This document shows, in pieces, positions 32,924 through 41,808 of a stretch of DNA of 64,000 nt (position 1 is its first letter; each line of letters starts with the position of its first letter). The DNA is from SIG565 sp045656145 (GTDB taxonomy: Bacteria; Bacillota; Clostridia; Oscillospirales; Acutalibacteraceae), in NCBI GenBank assembly GCA_045656145.1, contig JAZOQP010000031.1, forward strand, positions 36,452 through 100,451. Reading direction: 5' to 3'. The notes under the pieces were generated by a model. The model worked only from the letters and a program-made list of their open reading frames with translations, was not told the DNA's origin and did no database searches. The translations under genes and the position numbers were made by a program.

Positions 32924-33880
32924 CTAAAAAATGTTTATATTATAATTTTTTTGTTTTAAAATTGCTTTAACCTCTTCTAAGGTTGGCAAACTTGGTTGTG
33001 CACCAAAACGCGATACAGTAATGCCTGCAGTACAATTCGCAAATTTAAAAATTGAATCTAAATCTAATCCTAATGATTTTGCAAAGCAAAACGCCGCAAC
33101 AAAGCTATCTCCCGCAGCGGTAGTATCTGCAACCTCGCCGCAATCCTCGCTATTACCAAAAAGGAGTTTATCTTCAGCCGAATAAACACATCCGCGCTTA
33201 CCTAATGTGATTAAAACATTTTCAACTCCGGTTTCTCTTAAAGCATTTATGCATTTCTTGATGTTTTCATCAGAGTCAGGGCAAATTCCTGTCATTTGTT
33301 CAACCTCGGTTTCGTTTGGAGAAATATAGGTAAGACAGGACAAAAGCTCGGGTTCTATTTCTCGATAAGGCGCAGGATTGAGCATAACCGTAACATTATT
33401 TTCCTTAGCATAACCCGCCACAATTTTATTAATTTCAGCAGGTATTTCCTGCTGCAAAATTAAGATATCGTAATTTTTAATATCATCCTTTAAAAATGCA
33501 ACATCTTCAGGAGTAATTTCATAATTTGCCCCTAAAACAACGATAATTCTATTATCGGTGCCTTTTTCATTTACCTGAAGTTGAACATTACCAACAGCAG
33601 TAGGAGCGTTACCGGTTGTTTTTATAAAAGAAATATCAACGCCACTTTCTTTTAAGGACTTTAATAGTTCTTCGCCGTTTGAATCGTTTCCAACTTTACC
33701 AACCAGTGTAACATCTGCCCCAAGGCGAGCCGCTTGAACGGCCTGATTAGCGCCTTTACCACCGGGTGCGGTTGCAAATGAAGTTCCAATAACGGTTTCT
33801 CCAAGTTCAGGGAATTTCTTTGTTGACACAATTAAATCCATTACAAGACTACCAACAACTAAAATCTTAGGTTTTTTCAT
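32924..33880 (-). CDS. PfkB-family kinase, ribokinase-like
   Basis: 318 aa. Family signatures: GGKGANQAVQAARLGA (near residue 40), the NETEVEQMTG region and DTTAAGDSFVAAF with catalytic Asp. Ribokinase-type enzymes phosphorylate the terminal hydroxyl of ribose or related sugars. The motif set is close to true RbsK, but in this operon, between a sialidase-fold gene and a SIS isomerase, another furanose-like sugar is possible. RBS TAGGAG. Confidence 0.82.
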   Translation of the reverse strand: MKKPKILVVGSLVMDLIVSTKKFPELGETVIGTSFATAPGGKGANQAVQAARLGADVTLVGKVGNDSNGEELLKSLKESGVDISFIKTTGNAPTAVGNVQLQVNEKGTDNRIIVVLGANYEITPEDVAFLKDDIKNYDILILQQEIPAEINKIVAGYAKENNVTVMLNPAPYREIEPELLSCLTYISPNETEVEQMTGICPDSDENIKKCINALRETGVENVLITLGKRGCVYSAEDKLLFGNSEDCGEVADTTAAGDSFVAAFCFAKSLGLDLDSIFKFANCTAGITVSRFGAQPSLPTLEEVKAILKQKNYNINIF

Positions 33881-33892
33881 AATAATCTCCTA

Positions 33893-35287
33893 TTAAAGTT
33901 CTCTGAAATTTTCAATTCTATGGAAGGTTGAATAATTAGCATCGTGGAAGTTAGCCGCATTATTCATTGCGGTTCTGCACAGGTAAATTATATCATCATT
34001 CTCAATCGAGAAATCAACATATTGAAGGCCAACCTTTTTAATATCCTCACTACTGAAATCGTAAAGAATTTTCACAAGATTCCAGTTTTCCATATCAGGC
34101 GAAGAAACAAGCGCTAACATTGAGCGTCCTACATCTCTGCCATCTTCGGGATGATATGTAGCAATGGAATAGTACTTCTTACCAATTTCATCAAACTTAA
34201 TCATAAATTTAACATCGTTACCGTTAAATTTAATAGCATGTGAATATTCTAGCGGAGCATCTGGGTCTTCTGCGTTTACTTTATAAGCCAATGCTAAGCC
34301 TTTATTTGGAATAGCCTTGGGGTTAATTGAATAACGCATTACATTATAAAGATTACCATCGGGAGCAACAGCTAATGTACCTTCTAAAGTAGCGCCGCAA
34401 TGACCTTTAACAGTACCGGGCCAACTTGGGTCATAACGAAGGGGCTCAGATAAATGCCAATTTTCAGGATTCATTAAATCGGCATTTTCATCGCAAGAAA
34501 TAACCATTGCTGCATGGAATAAATCATGGTCAAACCATGTTCCCCACTCAACTGTGTTATAAATTCTTCCCTTATAGGCATAAACATTTTGCGGGTTTTT
34601 ATGGAAACCTGCTCTACCCTTTTTACCACCCGAAGCGCGCATAATTACCGCCGGTGTTCCAAAGTTCTTGCCGCCATCGGTTGATTTACCAATAAGCAAA
34701 TCGCCATATTCGGTGGAACATCCAAGCATATAAACATCGCCTTTATGAACGAAAAGCTTGCCCCAAAAACAAGGCATTAATTCGCTCACATAATGCCATG
34801 TGGCACCATTATCGTCGGAACGGAAAATAAGCGTTAAATTCTGCGGAGCATCCCCACCATAAACATCCATCGAAGCTAAAAGATAGCCATCCGGATGGCG
34901 TACCAGGCTTGGAGAACATAAAGCATGGCCAGAATGATAATAAATTTTATCATCAGGGTGCAGATAATTAACTATAGTTCCTATCGCCTCGCCAATTCTT
35001 GCAAGACGAATTCTACTTTTCTTTTCGCCCGCAGCAACATAAACTTCATATTCATAATGACGACCGAGATTTTCAATGGTAAATTCAGTTGAATTTGTTT
35101 TGCCGGCTAATTTAAAATCGGTATGATTTCTAAGGCGATAATAAACTGAATATTCTTCAGCATCTATTGATAGCCACTCAAGATGCAAATAATCAAAACC
35201 GGGTGCTAAACGGCAAATATAAATATCCCCTGCATCAAAACAAAGAGGTTTATATTGTTGATAACTCCAAGTATTAATACCCTTCAT
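33893..35287 (-). CDS. Fn3-sialidase-fold protein, paralogue A
   Basis: 464 aa, starting MKGINTWSYQQYKPLC. About residues 30-98 form a beta-sandwich resembling fibronectin type III (HLEWLSIDAEEYSVYY ... YEVYVAAG). A sialidase-like propeller follows, with Asp boxes SDDNGATW (157-164) and STDGGKNF (202-209). Conserved polar residues among the three paralogues include NTVEWG, the GATLEGTLAVAPDGNLY segment and MRYSINPKAIPNKG. No signal peptide. Strongly similar to paralogues B (41809) and C (61470). It lies 12 bp after a NanA/DapA-type lyase gene. Hydrolase or lyase activity on an acidic sugar is inferred only. Confidence 0.78.
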   Translation of the reverse strand: MKGINTWSYQQYKPLCFDAGDIYICRLAPGFDYLHLEWLSIDAEEYSVYYRLRNHTDFKLAGKTNSTEFTIENLGRHYEYEVYVAAGEKKSRIRLARIGEAIGTIVNYLHPDDKIYYHSGHALCSPSLVRHPDGYLLASMDVYGGDAPQNLTLIFRSDDNGATWHYVSELMPCFWGKLFVHKGDVYMLGCSTEYGDLLIGKSTDGGKNFGTPAVIMRASGGKKGRAGFHKNPQNVYAYKGRIYNTVEWGTWFDHDLFHAAMVISCDENADLMNPENWHLSEPLRYDPSWPGTVKGHCGATLEGTLAVAPDGNLYNVMRYSINPKAIPNKGLALAYKVNAEDPDAPLEYSHAIKFNGNDVKFMIKFDEIGKKYYSIATYHPEDGRDVGRSMLALVSSPDMENWNLVKILYDFSSEDIKKVGLQYVDFSIENDDIIYLCRTAMNNAANFHDANYSTFHRIENFREL

Positions 35288-35299
35288 TGTCTTTACTCC

Positions 35300-36223
35300 T
35301 TATAAAGTTTTTTCTAATGCATCGGTAGCATACTTCATTTGCTTCATACAGTTGCGAGCATAATCAGTAAGAGATTTACAAGAAGGATTTCGAGTGATTT
35401 CTTCAGTGGGAATGCCGCAAAGATTCATATGATATTTAGCAGTTAAAGGATAAGGCAAACCTACCTCGGTAAAACCAAAGGTACCAATTACCGACTGAAC
35501 AAGGTCGGCTTTACCTGATTTATCATCATAATTTTCACCAAGCCAAGCATAAAGCTTTGGATGGAAGTTGCACATTATTCCGCAATATCCATGAGCACCA
35601 TCACGCATTGTTTCAAGTAAAGTTTGGCAGTTTGCATTAAGAAGCTTAAATTCGCTGCCCTTTATAATTTCAAGGCGCTCTCTAATAATCTGAGAATCAC
35701 AGCAGGTATCCTTCATATAGGTAAATCTACCAGTTTTAACTGCCCATTCAAAAATTTTAGGAGTTAAAAGTCTTTTATAAGGATAAGGACATTCATAGAA
35801 TCCTAATTTTGCTTCTTTCGGTAACATTGAAATTAGCTTTTCAGCATTTTCAATGAAAACATCATCGCCTTCATTATTAATATCAAGGCGGTTAGTAATA
35901 AGAATTAAGGCATCGGTGCCTGATTCCCAAATTGCATTCAATTCCTCTGCCTGTTTCTCAAGAGTATCGGAAATATGGCCTGATGAAACAACAGTAAACT
36001 GCTTTCCTGTTTCTTTTTCTAATTTTTTCGCTTTATCATAAACAAGCTTATTTATCTTAACTCTTTCTTCAAGCGAAAGAAAGAAAATTTCACTAGATTG
36101 GCAAACTGCAAAAATTCCGTTAAGACCATTTTCAAAATACCAATCAACGTATTTTTCAGCGGTTTCATAATCAATAGAACCATCTTTTTTATAAGGTGTT
36201 ATCATTGTTGTAAAAATATCCAT
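35300..36223 (-). CDS. DapA/NanA-family lyase, copy 2
   Basis: About 307 aa from ATG 36223 (AAGGAGGAG site 7 nt upstream; a GTG two codons earlier is less likely). Schiff-base Lys lies in TYMKDTCCD and Tyr in GFYECPYPY. The carboxylate loop that is GTTGE in DapA reads CQSSE here, as the Cys-containing CQSSEIFFLS. First gene of the second sugar operon, divergent from the AraC-type regulator. It is only distantly similar to copy 1, so the two probably handle different keto acids. Confidence 0.8.
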   Translation of the reverse strand: MDIFTTMITPYKKDGSIDYETAEKYVDWYFENGLNGIFAVCQSSEIFFLSLEERVKINKLVYDKAKKLEKETGKQFTVVSSGHISDTLEKQAEELNAIWESGTDALILITNRLDINNEGDDVFIENAEKLISMLPKEAKLGFYECPYPYKRLLTPKIFEWAVKTGRFTYMKDTCCDSQIIRERLEIIKGSEFKLLNANCQTLLETMRDGAHGYCGIMCNFHPKLYAWLGENYDDKSGKADLVQSVIGTFGFTEVGLPYPLTAKYHMNLCGIPTEEITRNPSCKSLTDYARNCMKQMKYATDALEKTL

Positions 36224-36244
36224 AAACACTCCTCCTTACATTTA

Positions 36245-36272
36245 ATTATAAATTTTTATTATTTTTTAGCAA
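36245..36272 (-). promoter_or_regulatory. Promoter of second sugar operon
   Basis: On the minus strand TTGCTA (36267-36272) and TATAAT (36245-36250), 16-bp spacer, 21 bp before the start codon. The weak -35 suits an activator-dependent promoter. Confidence 0.65.
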
Positions 36273-36290
36273 TATATTAATAAGACAATT

Positions 36291-36308
36291 ATTTATAAAT
36301 TTCGGACA
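36291..36308. promoter_or_regulatory. Putative AraC-family operator (half-site)
   Basis: ATTTATAAATTTCGGACA lies about 20 bp upstream of the -35 of the minus operon and just before the araC-type promoter. The same 18 bp with one change is found at 60583-60600 in front of another promoter. Position and sharing fit a binding site of the adjacent regulator; this is inference. Confidence 0.5.
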
Positions 36309-36314
36309 TTTCTA

Positions 36315-36342
36315 TTGAAATTGTAAAATTATGTGATATAAT
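36315..36342 (+). promoter_or_regulatory. Promoter of AraC-family regulator
   Basis: TTGAAA (36315-36320) and TATAAT (36337-36342), 16-bp spacer, with the putative operator ending 6 bp upstream of the -35. Confidence 0.65.
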
Positions 36343-36406
36343 AACTTCACAAAGAAGTTGTTTGACTGCTTATAAAATAATTTACAAAAAATTTCGCGAG
36401 GTTTGT

Positions 36407-37243
36407 ATGAAGATTTTATATAGACAATCTAAAAAGAAGGACAATCCATCACTTCAAAGTGAAAATATTTCAAATATTTTTGTTAAATACCTTAATTATA
36501 AAAACGACTCATTTTCAGTTAATAAAAAGGCGCACCATCACACCTGCATTGAAATACATATCATTATTAACGGTTCCCATTCTTACGAGATTAACGAAAA
36601 GGACTATACCGTTAAAAGTGGAGAAATGCTTGTTATCCCCAATCTAACAAAACATAGATTAACTGATTTTAAAGAAAATACTGAAAAATTTTCAATAACC
36701 TTTAACAGTGAAAATCAAATTCTTAATGAAAAGTTAAGCGCTCCCCTAATTTTTAAGTACCCCTCACGAATTCTTGAAAATCTTAATTTTATTAATAACG
36801 AATATAATAGAAAATTAAGATTTTCTGAGCAAATGGTTGAAAACTCAGTTTTCGAAATTATTGTTAATATTTTCCGATTATTAGGTTATACCCAAAAGGA
36901 AATCATTTCTACTACAAGCGAGGATAATAGATTATCGCTTGCCAAGCAATATATTAAAGACAACATTGAGCTAACTCCATCAATTACCGAAATTGCAAAA
37001 TATTGCAATTTAAGCACCAAGCAGTTAACCCGCCTATTTAAAAGCGAGGAGACAACTGCTATGAAATATATTCACTCACAAAAAATTAAAATTATACAAA
37101 AGCTGCTTATTGAAAACAAGCTTACTTTAAAGGAAATTGCAATAAAATTTAATTTTAACAATGAATATTATTTTAATGCATATTTTAAAAAATACGCCGG
37201 TATGCCACCCGGAGAATATCGAAGAATGCACAATATTATATAA
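36407..37243 (+). CDS. AraC-family transcriptional regulator
   Basis: 278 aa from ATG 36407 (GCGAGG site; the frame extends to 36362 without one). The N-terminal cupin-like sensing domain has HHHTCIEIHIIINGSHSYEI and LVIPNLTKHRL. The C-terminal pair of helix-turn-helix motifs contains TEIAKYCNLSTKQLTRLFK and LKEIAIKFNFNNEYYFNAYF, then the family ending YAGMPPGEYR. It probably senses a sugar and activates the divergent operon, and perhaps the HpcH-aldolase operon that shares the 18-bp site. Confidence 0.92.
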   Translation: MKILYRQSKKKDNPSLQSENISNIFVKYLNYKNDSFSVNKKAHHHTCIEIHIIINGSHSYEINEKDYTVKSGEMLVIPNLTKHRLTDFKENTEKFSITFNSENQILNEKLSAPLIFKYPSRILENLNFINNEYNRKLRFSEQMVENSVFEIIVNIFRLLGYTQKEIISTTSEDNRLSLAKQYIKDNIELTPSITEIAKYCNLSTKQLTRLFKSEETTAMKYIHSQKIKIIQKLLIENKLTLKEIAIKFNFNNEYYFNAYFKKYAGMPPGEYRRMHNII

Positions 37244-37244
37244 C

Positions 37245-37279
37245 AAAAACCGCTTTTCGAAAGAAAAGCGGTTTTATTT
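37245..37279. terminator. Bidirectional terminator between araC-type gene and PBP
   Basis: A 13-bp perfect stem (37246-37258 with 37263-37275), GAAA loop, A-run before and T-rich tail after. Confidence 0.92.
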
Positions 37280-39588
37280 TATTCTTCAGTTGAATTGTCC
37301 TGCTGTTCAGTAGGTTTTGCTTCTTCTGCAGGTTTCTCTTCCTCTTTAGGCTTATATTCGCCCTTTGCCTTTTCGCCCTCATGCTCATCGCAAAGTTTCG
37401 GAATATTGCTCTTTCTATACCATCCAACCTTTCTATCTTTGCAACCCTCTGTTGCAAGTAGTCCGGTATCTTTACAATAATAATGCTTTTCGGAGTATTG
37501 ACTATCTGTGAAGGTTTTAACCTTAAGGCCCTTATGAATCTTAGACATAACGCCACCCCACATTTTTCTTGCAATAGAACTTTGAGGCACGGTTTGCTGC
37601 TCATCATATCCACACCAAGTAGATGCAACATAATAAGGCGAGCCACCTGTAAACCAACAGTTAGTGGAATCATTAGAAGTACCTGTTTTGGCAAATATTT
37701 TCATATTTGAAATAAAGGATGCTGCGCCCTTACCTGTACCATCTTCGCCATATACTACATTTTGAAGCAAATGGTTCATTACGGTTGCGGTATCTTCACT
37801 CATAGCAACTTTAGGAGCTGGCTCACTTTCTAAAATCACAACATCGTGGATATCGGTAACCTTATAATATGTTGTGGGCTCATAATAGATTCCACCATTT
37901 CCAAATGTCGCAAAAGCAGCAGCTTCTTGAAGGGTTGTTATACCGGTGTTTGTACCACCCATACCTAAAGAAGCATAGCTAGATTTGTCATGCTCATTAA
38001 GTGTTTCTAAGCCTAATTTATTAGTTAGAAAATCGAATGAATGATTAAGGGAAAGTTTTTCAACAAGCATTACGGGAATGGTGTTAACCGATTTTTCCAA
38101 AGCTTTTTCGATGGTTATATCCCCAAGATAGCCCTTATACCAATTTCGTGGCTTCCACATCGTGCCATCGCCACTCTTATATTTATAAAGGTCTTTATCC
38201 TTAACAATAGTGGAATAAGTAATAAGATTTTCTTCAATAGCAGGCGCATAAGCCGACATTGGCTTCATTGTAGAACCGGGTTGGCGAAGAGCGCTGGTTG
38301 CTCTGTTAAATACTCGGTTACCATCCTTTTCGCCAATACCACCAACGAGGCCTTTGATATGACCATTATAATCAAGAACAACCATTGAGCCTTGAAGGAG
38401 TTTACCATCTTTACCCTTTAAAGCGTTTGATTTATTCTCAAAAACGTTCTCCATAGCCGACTGAACATCGGGGTCTAGCGTTGCATAGATTTTATATCCG
38501 CCATTATAGAAGTTTTCCTTAGCATGCTCTTCATCATAGCCATAAACTTCCATTAAACCTTTTACAACATCTTCATAAAGCGCATCAACAAAATAAGAGT
38601 TAACTTCAACCTCATTAAGATTTTCTTTTTTCGCTACAATTTCTAAATCTTCATAATAAGCTGCTGCATGCTCTTCCTCGGTAATATAACCTAATTCTAG
38701 CATTTTATTTAAAACAGTTTGACGGCGTTGCTTATTCGCTTCAGGTTTTTTATCAGGTCTATACTGCTCGGGGGCCTTAACAATTGCAGCCAAAGCAGCA
38801 CACTCATTAAGGGTTAAATCCTTTGTTGCTTTATCAAAATAATAGTTTGCAGCAACCTCAGAACCATACATACCACCTGCCATTGAAACGGTGTTAATAT
38901 AGCACTCTAAAATTACATCCTTAGAGTATTTAATTTCAAGCTCGCGGGCTCTCATAATTTCCCTCACCTTACGGCTGGGACTTGTAGAGTTATCACCTGT
39001 TAGGTTTTTAACCAGCTGCTGAGTGATGGTAGAACCACCTTGATTAGAAGAATAGAAATGAAAAAAAAGATTGGCAAATGCCGAAAAGGTCCTCTTCCAG
39101 TCTACACCATTATGTGTTTTAAAACGTTGGTCCTCAATAGCAATGAAGGCATTCTTTAGGTTCTCGGGAATTTCGTTATCGGCATCCGAAACCCAAATTC
39201 TGTTATGCTCGCCATGAAGTCTTTGATACTCGGTAAAATTACCTGTTTTTTCATCCTCAACATAAATAGTTGTTGTAAAGTTAAGGGCAATATCATAAAG
39301 GTTTTCATCCATTGAAGCATCAACAAAATTGAAAGCATAAATTATAAAAGCTCCGGCGATAATACATACTGTAATAGTACCAACCAAGAACAAGGTTAAA
39401 GCGGCTTTAAAAAAGGTTGCTTTATTAAATTTTAGCTTTCCTTTATTATTGCTTTCCTTTTTCCTATTTTCAATTTTTTTAGCCTCTTCAGATGCATCTG
39501 AAAAGCTGTTTAGGTCAACCACACCATCAAGACTTTTAAATGTTGCGGTATCCTCAAAATTATCACGATTGTTTTCGTTGTAATTCAT
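37279..39588 (-). CDS. Class A penicillin-binding protein (PBP1A type)
   Basis: About 769 aa from ATG 39588 (GGAGGC site; a TTG four codons earlier overlaps it). One membrane anchor near residues 48-70; a glycosyltransferase domain with EDQRFKTHNGVDWKRT and GGSTITQQLVKNL; then a transpeptidase domain with SxxK in RQPGSTMKP, SVNT and KTGTSND. It polymerises and cross-links peptidoglycan. The C-terminus has a four-Cys segment (CKDTGLLATEGC ... CDEHEG) and an acidic Lys/Glu/Pro tail. Monocistronic, divergent from the BofC-like gene. Confidence 0.93.
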   Translation of the reverse strand: MNYNENNRDNFEDTATFKSLDGVVDLNSFSDASEEAKKIENRKKESNNKGKLKFNKATFFKAALTLFLVGTITVCIIAGAFIIYAFNFVDASMDENLYDIALNFTTTIYVEDEKTGNFTEYQRLHGEHNRIWVSDADNEIPENLKNAFIAIEDQRFKTHNGVDWKRTFSAFANLFFHFYSSNQGGSTITQQLVKNLTGDNSTSPSRKVREIMRARELEIKYSKDVILECYINTVSMAGGMYGSEVAANYYFDKATKDLTLNECAALAAIVKAPEQYRPDKKPEANKQRRQTVLNKMLELGYITEEEHAAAYYEDLEIVAKKENLNEVEVNSYFVDALYEDVVKGLMEVYGYDEEHAKENFYNGGYKIYATLDPDVQSAMENVFENKSNALKGKDGKLLQGSMVVLDYNGHIKGLVGGIGEKDGNRVFNRATSALRQPGSTMKPMSAYAPAIEENLITYSTIVKDKDLYKYKSGDGTMWKPRNWYKGYLGDITIEKALEKSVNTIPVMLVEKLSLNHSFDFLTNKLGLETLNEHDKSSYASLGMGGTNTGITTLQEAAAFATFGNGGIYYEPTTYYKVTDIHDVVILESEPAPKVAMSEDTATVMNHLLQNVVYGEDGTGKGAASFISNMKIFAKTGTSNDSTNCWFTGGSPYYVASTWCGYDEQQTVPQSSIARKMWGGVMSKIHKGLKVKTFTDSQYSEKHYYCKDTGLLATEGCKDRKVGWYRKSNIPKLCDEHEGEKAKGEYKPKEEEKPAEEAKPTEQQDNSTEE

Positions 39589-39737
39589 ATAAGCCTCCAA
39601 ATTCGAAATTTCTTAAACTGAATTTCATAAAAATTTTCGCGAATATAGTGTTATTATACCATAAAATTTCAAAAATTGGGTTACAATATTTTAATAATTT
39701 CAAAAAAATTGCTAAAAATAACCATTGGTGATATAAA

Positions 39738-40037
39738 ATGAAGAAAAATTACGCGCTTTTTTTGGTTATAATCCTATTAACTTTCTTACTTTTGTTTTAT
39801 AGAATATATTCCGAAAAAATGGAATCTGCCCGAATAGATAAAACATTAAGCAATAATTATACCTTGATTAGTATTGATGGAAGAGTTAAATTATTTAGAG
39901 ATGATGAATTAATTCAGATTTATGATAACATTAATCCAAACTCTCTTCCGCTTCAAGACCGCGATAATTTAAAAAGCGGAATTAAGTTAGAAAGCATTGA
40001 AGAAGCAACACAGTTAATTGAAGATTTTGATGGTTAA
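39738..40037 (+). CDS. Small membrane protein with BofC C-terminal-like domain
   Basis: 99 aa. An N-terminal membrane segment (about residues 5-22) is followed by a soluble domain: YTLISIDGRVKLFRDDE, then SLPLQDRDNLKSGIKL and EEATQLIEDFDG. That pattern (DGRVxxF, SLPxxDRxxLxxGI, LIEDF) is the C-terminal domain of BofC, the forespore inhibitor of SpoIVB signalling in Bacillus, here without its N-terminal domain. A sporulation or envelope role is inferred. The ATG follows TTGGTG. Confidence 0.55.
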   Translation: MKKNYALFLVIILLTFLLLFYRIYSEKMESARIDKTLSNNYTLISIDGRVKLFRDDELIQIYDNINPNSLPLQDRDNLKSGIKLESIEEATQLIEDFDG

Positions 40038-40040
40038 CAC

Positions 40041-40069
40041 TTGAAAAGGAAAATAACTTATAGTATAAT
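40041..40069 (+). promoter_or_regulatory. Promoter of amidohydrolase gene
   Basis: TTGAAA (40041-40046) and TATAAT (40064-40069), 17-bp spacer. It lies inside the longest reading frame, which supports the later start at 40095. Confidence 0.65.
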
Positions 40070-40094
40070 ATTTAAAAATAAATTGAGGTTATTT

Positions 40095-41093
40095 ATGCTT
40101 ACTACCGATAAAAATCAATTTTCAGTTAAGGATTTAGAAATATTAAATAAACTTCAAGATTTTTTGCCCGAAAAAATCTTTGATGCTCATGCCCATATTT
40201 ATAATAACGACATTGTAAACAATTGCGATGCAATGTGCCAAAAGTACGGCTCAGCAGATATCGAAAGATTTAAGGCGGAACAAAAAACACTCTACGGCAA
40301 CCGAGAAGTTAGAGGTATGTTCCTCCCCTGGCCTGATAGAAATTTAAGGGATAGAAATAAAAGAAATAATTATATTAAATGGATTGCCGAAAATCTAAAT
40401 CATCATCCCGATTCGATTGCTGAAATTTTTGTTTTACCCGAAGACACAACCAAAGATATAGAAAATCTTTTAATTCATAAAAACTTTAAGGGTATAAAAT
40501 GCTATTTTAATGTTTCGGCTACCGATAAAGGTCCAAATGCTGAGATTAGTGATTTTCTTCCCGAATCGGCATGGGTTGTTGCCAATAAAAGAAACCTTGC
40601 TATTACTCTTCATCTTGTTAAGGAAAAATCCTTTGCAGATAAGCAAAATATTGAATACATAATTAAAATGGCAACTAAATATCCAAATGCAAAGTTAATT
40701 TTAGCCCACTGTGCTCGAGCTTTTGCACCCTGGACAATTCTTGAAAACCTAAGCTTAATTAAAGGTTTTAAAAACATCTATTATGATATTTCTGCAATAT
40801 GCGAGCCTGCTTCTATCTTTCAGGTAATTAAAATTGCCGGTATTGATAAGGTTATGTGGGGCAGCGATTATCCGGGAGACAGAATGCGCGGCAGACCTTT
40901 TTCCTGCGGAGATACTTTTACTTGGATTTCTGCCGATGAACTCCCAGAGAATATTTATTTCCCTTCAAGTCTATCTTGCATAGAATCATTATTTGCTTTT
41001 TATCAAACATCTTTAATGATGGATTTATCCAAGCAAAATATTCAAAATATTTTTTATAATAACGCTATTAAAATTTTCAACATAAATGATTAG
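40095..41093 (+). CDS. Amidohydrolase-family (TIM-barrel) metal-dependent hydrolase
   Basis: About 332 aa from ATG 40095 (TTGAGG site, promoter just upstream). Metal-site pattern DAHAHIY near the N-terminus, His in LILAHCARAF and the late Asp in MWGSDYPGD are those of the amidohydrolase-2 family, which includes decarboxylases and lactonases. The substrate is unknown. It is followed 11 bp later by a DUF4364 gene, and lies near, but not in, the Fn3-sialidase locus B. Confidence 0.75.
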   Translation: MLTTDKNQFSVKDLEILNKLQDFLPEKIFDAHAHIYNNDIVNNCDAMCQKYGSADIERFKAEQKTLYGNREVRGMFLPWPDRNLRDRNKRNNYIKWIAENLNHHPDSIAEIFVLPEDTTKDIENLLIHKNFKGIKCYFNVSATDKGPNAEISDFLPESAWVVANKRNLAITLHLVKEKSFADKQNIEYIIKMATKYPNAKLILAHCARAFAPWTILENLSLIKGFKNIYYDISAICEPASIFQVIKIAGIDKVMWGSDYPGDRMRGRPFSCGDTFTWISADELPENIYFPSSLSCIESLFAFYQTSLMMDLSKQNIQNIFYNNAIKIFNIND

Positions 41094-41104
41094 GTGGTGC
41101 ATAT

Positions 41105-41656
41105 ATGAAATTTGATGCAGTATCGGCAGGAGTCGCCCCAGGTGGACTCGTTAACTCAACCGAAATAAAGGTTCTTATTTGCTATGTTTTAAAATCTATG
41201 AAAGAGCCCGTTCCTGTTAGCAAACTCTGCGAAATTATGTTTTATGACGGTATCGCTAACAATTTTGAAGTTAGCGACTGCATAGAGGCGCTTATCAAAA
41301 ACGGAAATATAGTATGTGTTGATGAAAAAGAGCAAACATATACGATTACAGAAAGCGGCCGAAACGTTGCAGAAACATTAAAAAACACAGTTCCCCTATC
41401 AATTCGCGAAAAGGCTTGCAAAAGCACGCTTAAAATGATTGCGGAAATTAAAAATGCTAAGGAAACCGACATTAGTATTGTAAGACAAGGCGAAAACACT
41501 TTTATTACCTGCTCCGCCCTTGACAACGATACCCCTATTATGAGCGTTCAACTTTTAGTTTCCGATGAATCGCAAGCTATGAGCATTAAATCTAAATTCC
41601 TTGAAAACCCATCAGAGATTTATTCTAAAATTATAGATTTATTTACCACCAATTAA
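41105..41656 (+). CDS. DUF4364 family protein
   Basis: 183 aa. The N-terminal 90 residues look like a winged helix (STEIKVLICYVLKSMKEPV, VSDCIEALIKNGNI, YTITESGRNVAETL), followed by a C-terminal alpha/beta domain. The DUF4364 family is widespread in Clostridia and of unknown function; DNA binding is inferred from the fold. RBS TAGGTGG. Terminator follows directly. Confidence 0.75.
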   Translation: MKFDAVSAGVAPGGLVNSTEIKVLICYVLKSMKEPVPVSKLCEIMFYDGIANNFEVSDCIEALIKNGNIVCVDEKEQTYTITESGRNVAETLKNTVPLSIREKACKSTLKMIAEIKNAKETDISIVRQGENTFITCSALDNDTPIMSVQLLVSDESQAMSIKSKFLENPSEIYSKIIDLFTTN

Positions 41657-41661
41657 AACCT

Positions 41662-41694
41662 ACGCCCAAAACCGAAATGGTTTTGGGCGTTTAT
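41662..41694 (+). terminator. Terminator after DUF4364 gene
   Basis: A 12-bp stem ACGCCCAAAACC with its complement, loop GAAAT, then TTATT. Confidence 0.85.
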
Positions 41695-41745
41695 TATAAA
41701 AATAGTGAAATTGCACTTTTTGTCTAAAATATAGCATTTTATTAC

Positions 41746-41774
41746 TTGTATCATAGCATTATCTGCCATAAAAT
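41746..41774 (+). promoter_or_regulatory. Promoter of Fn3-sialidase paralogue B
   Basis: TTGTAT (41746-41751) and TAAAAT (41769-41774), 17-bp spacer. TTGTCTAAAATA at 41720-41731 differs at two informative positions from the downstream arm TTGTCNGAAATT of the putative AraC operator and sits 14 bp upstream of the -35; the other arm is not found. Confidence 0.5.
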
Positions 41775-41808
41775 ATAATTAATGCTAAAAATTTAAGGGG
41801 AAATTATT

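Noticed and set aside
37236..37694. 152-codon minus-strand frame at the 3' end of the PBP gene
   Set aside because: Same strand but another frame, basic repetitive product from out-of-frame reading of the acidic tail, and it runs through the terminator.
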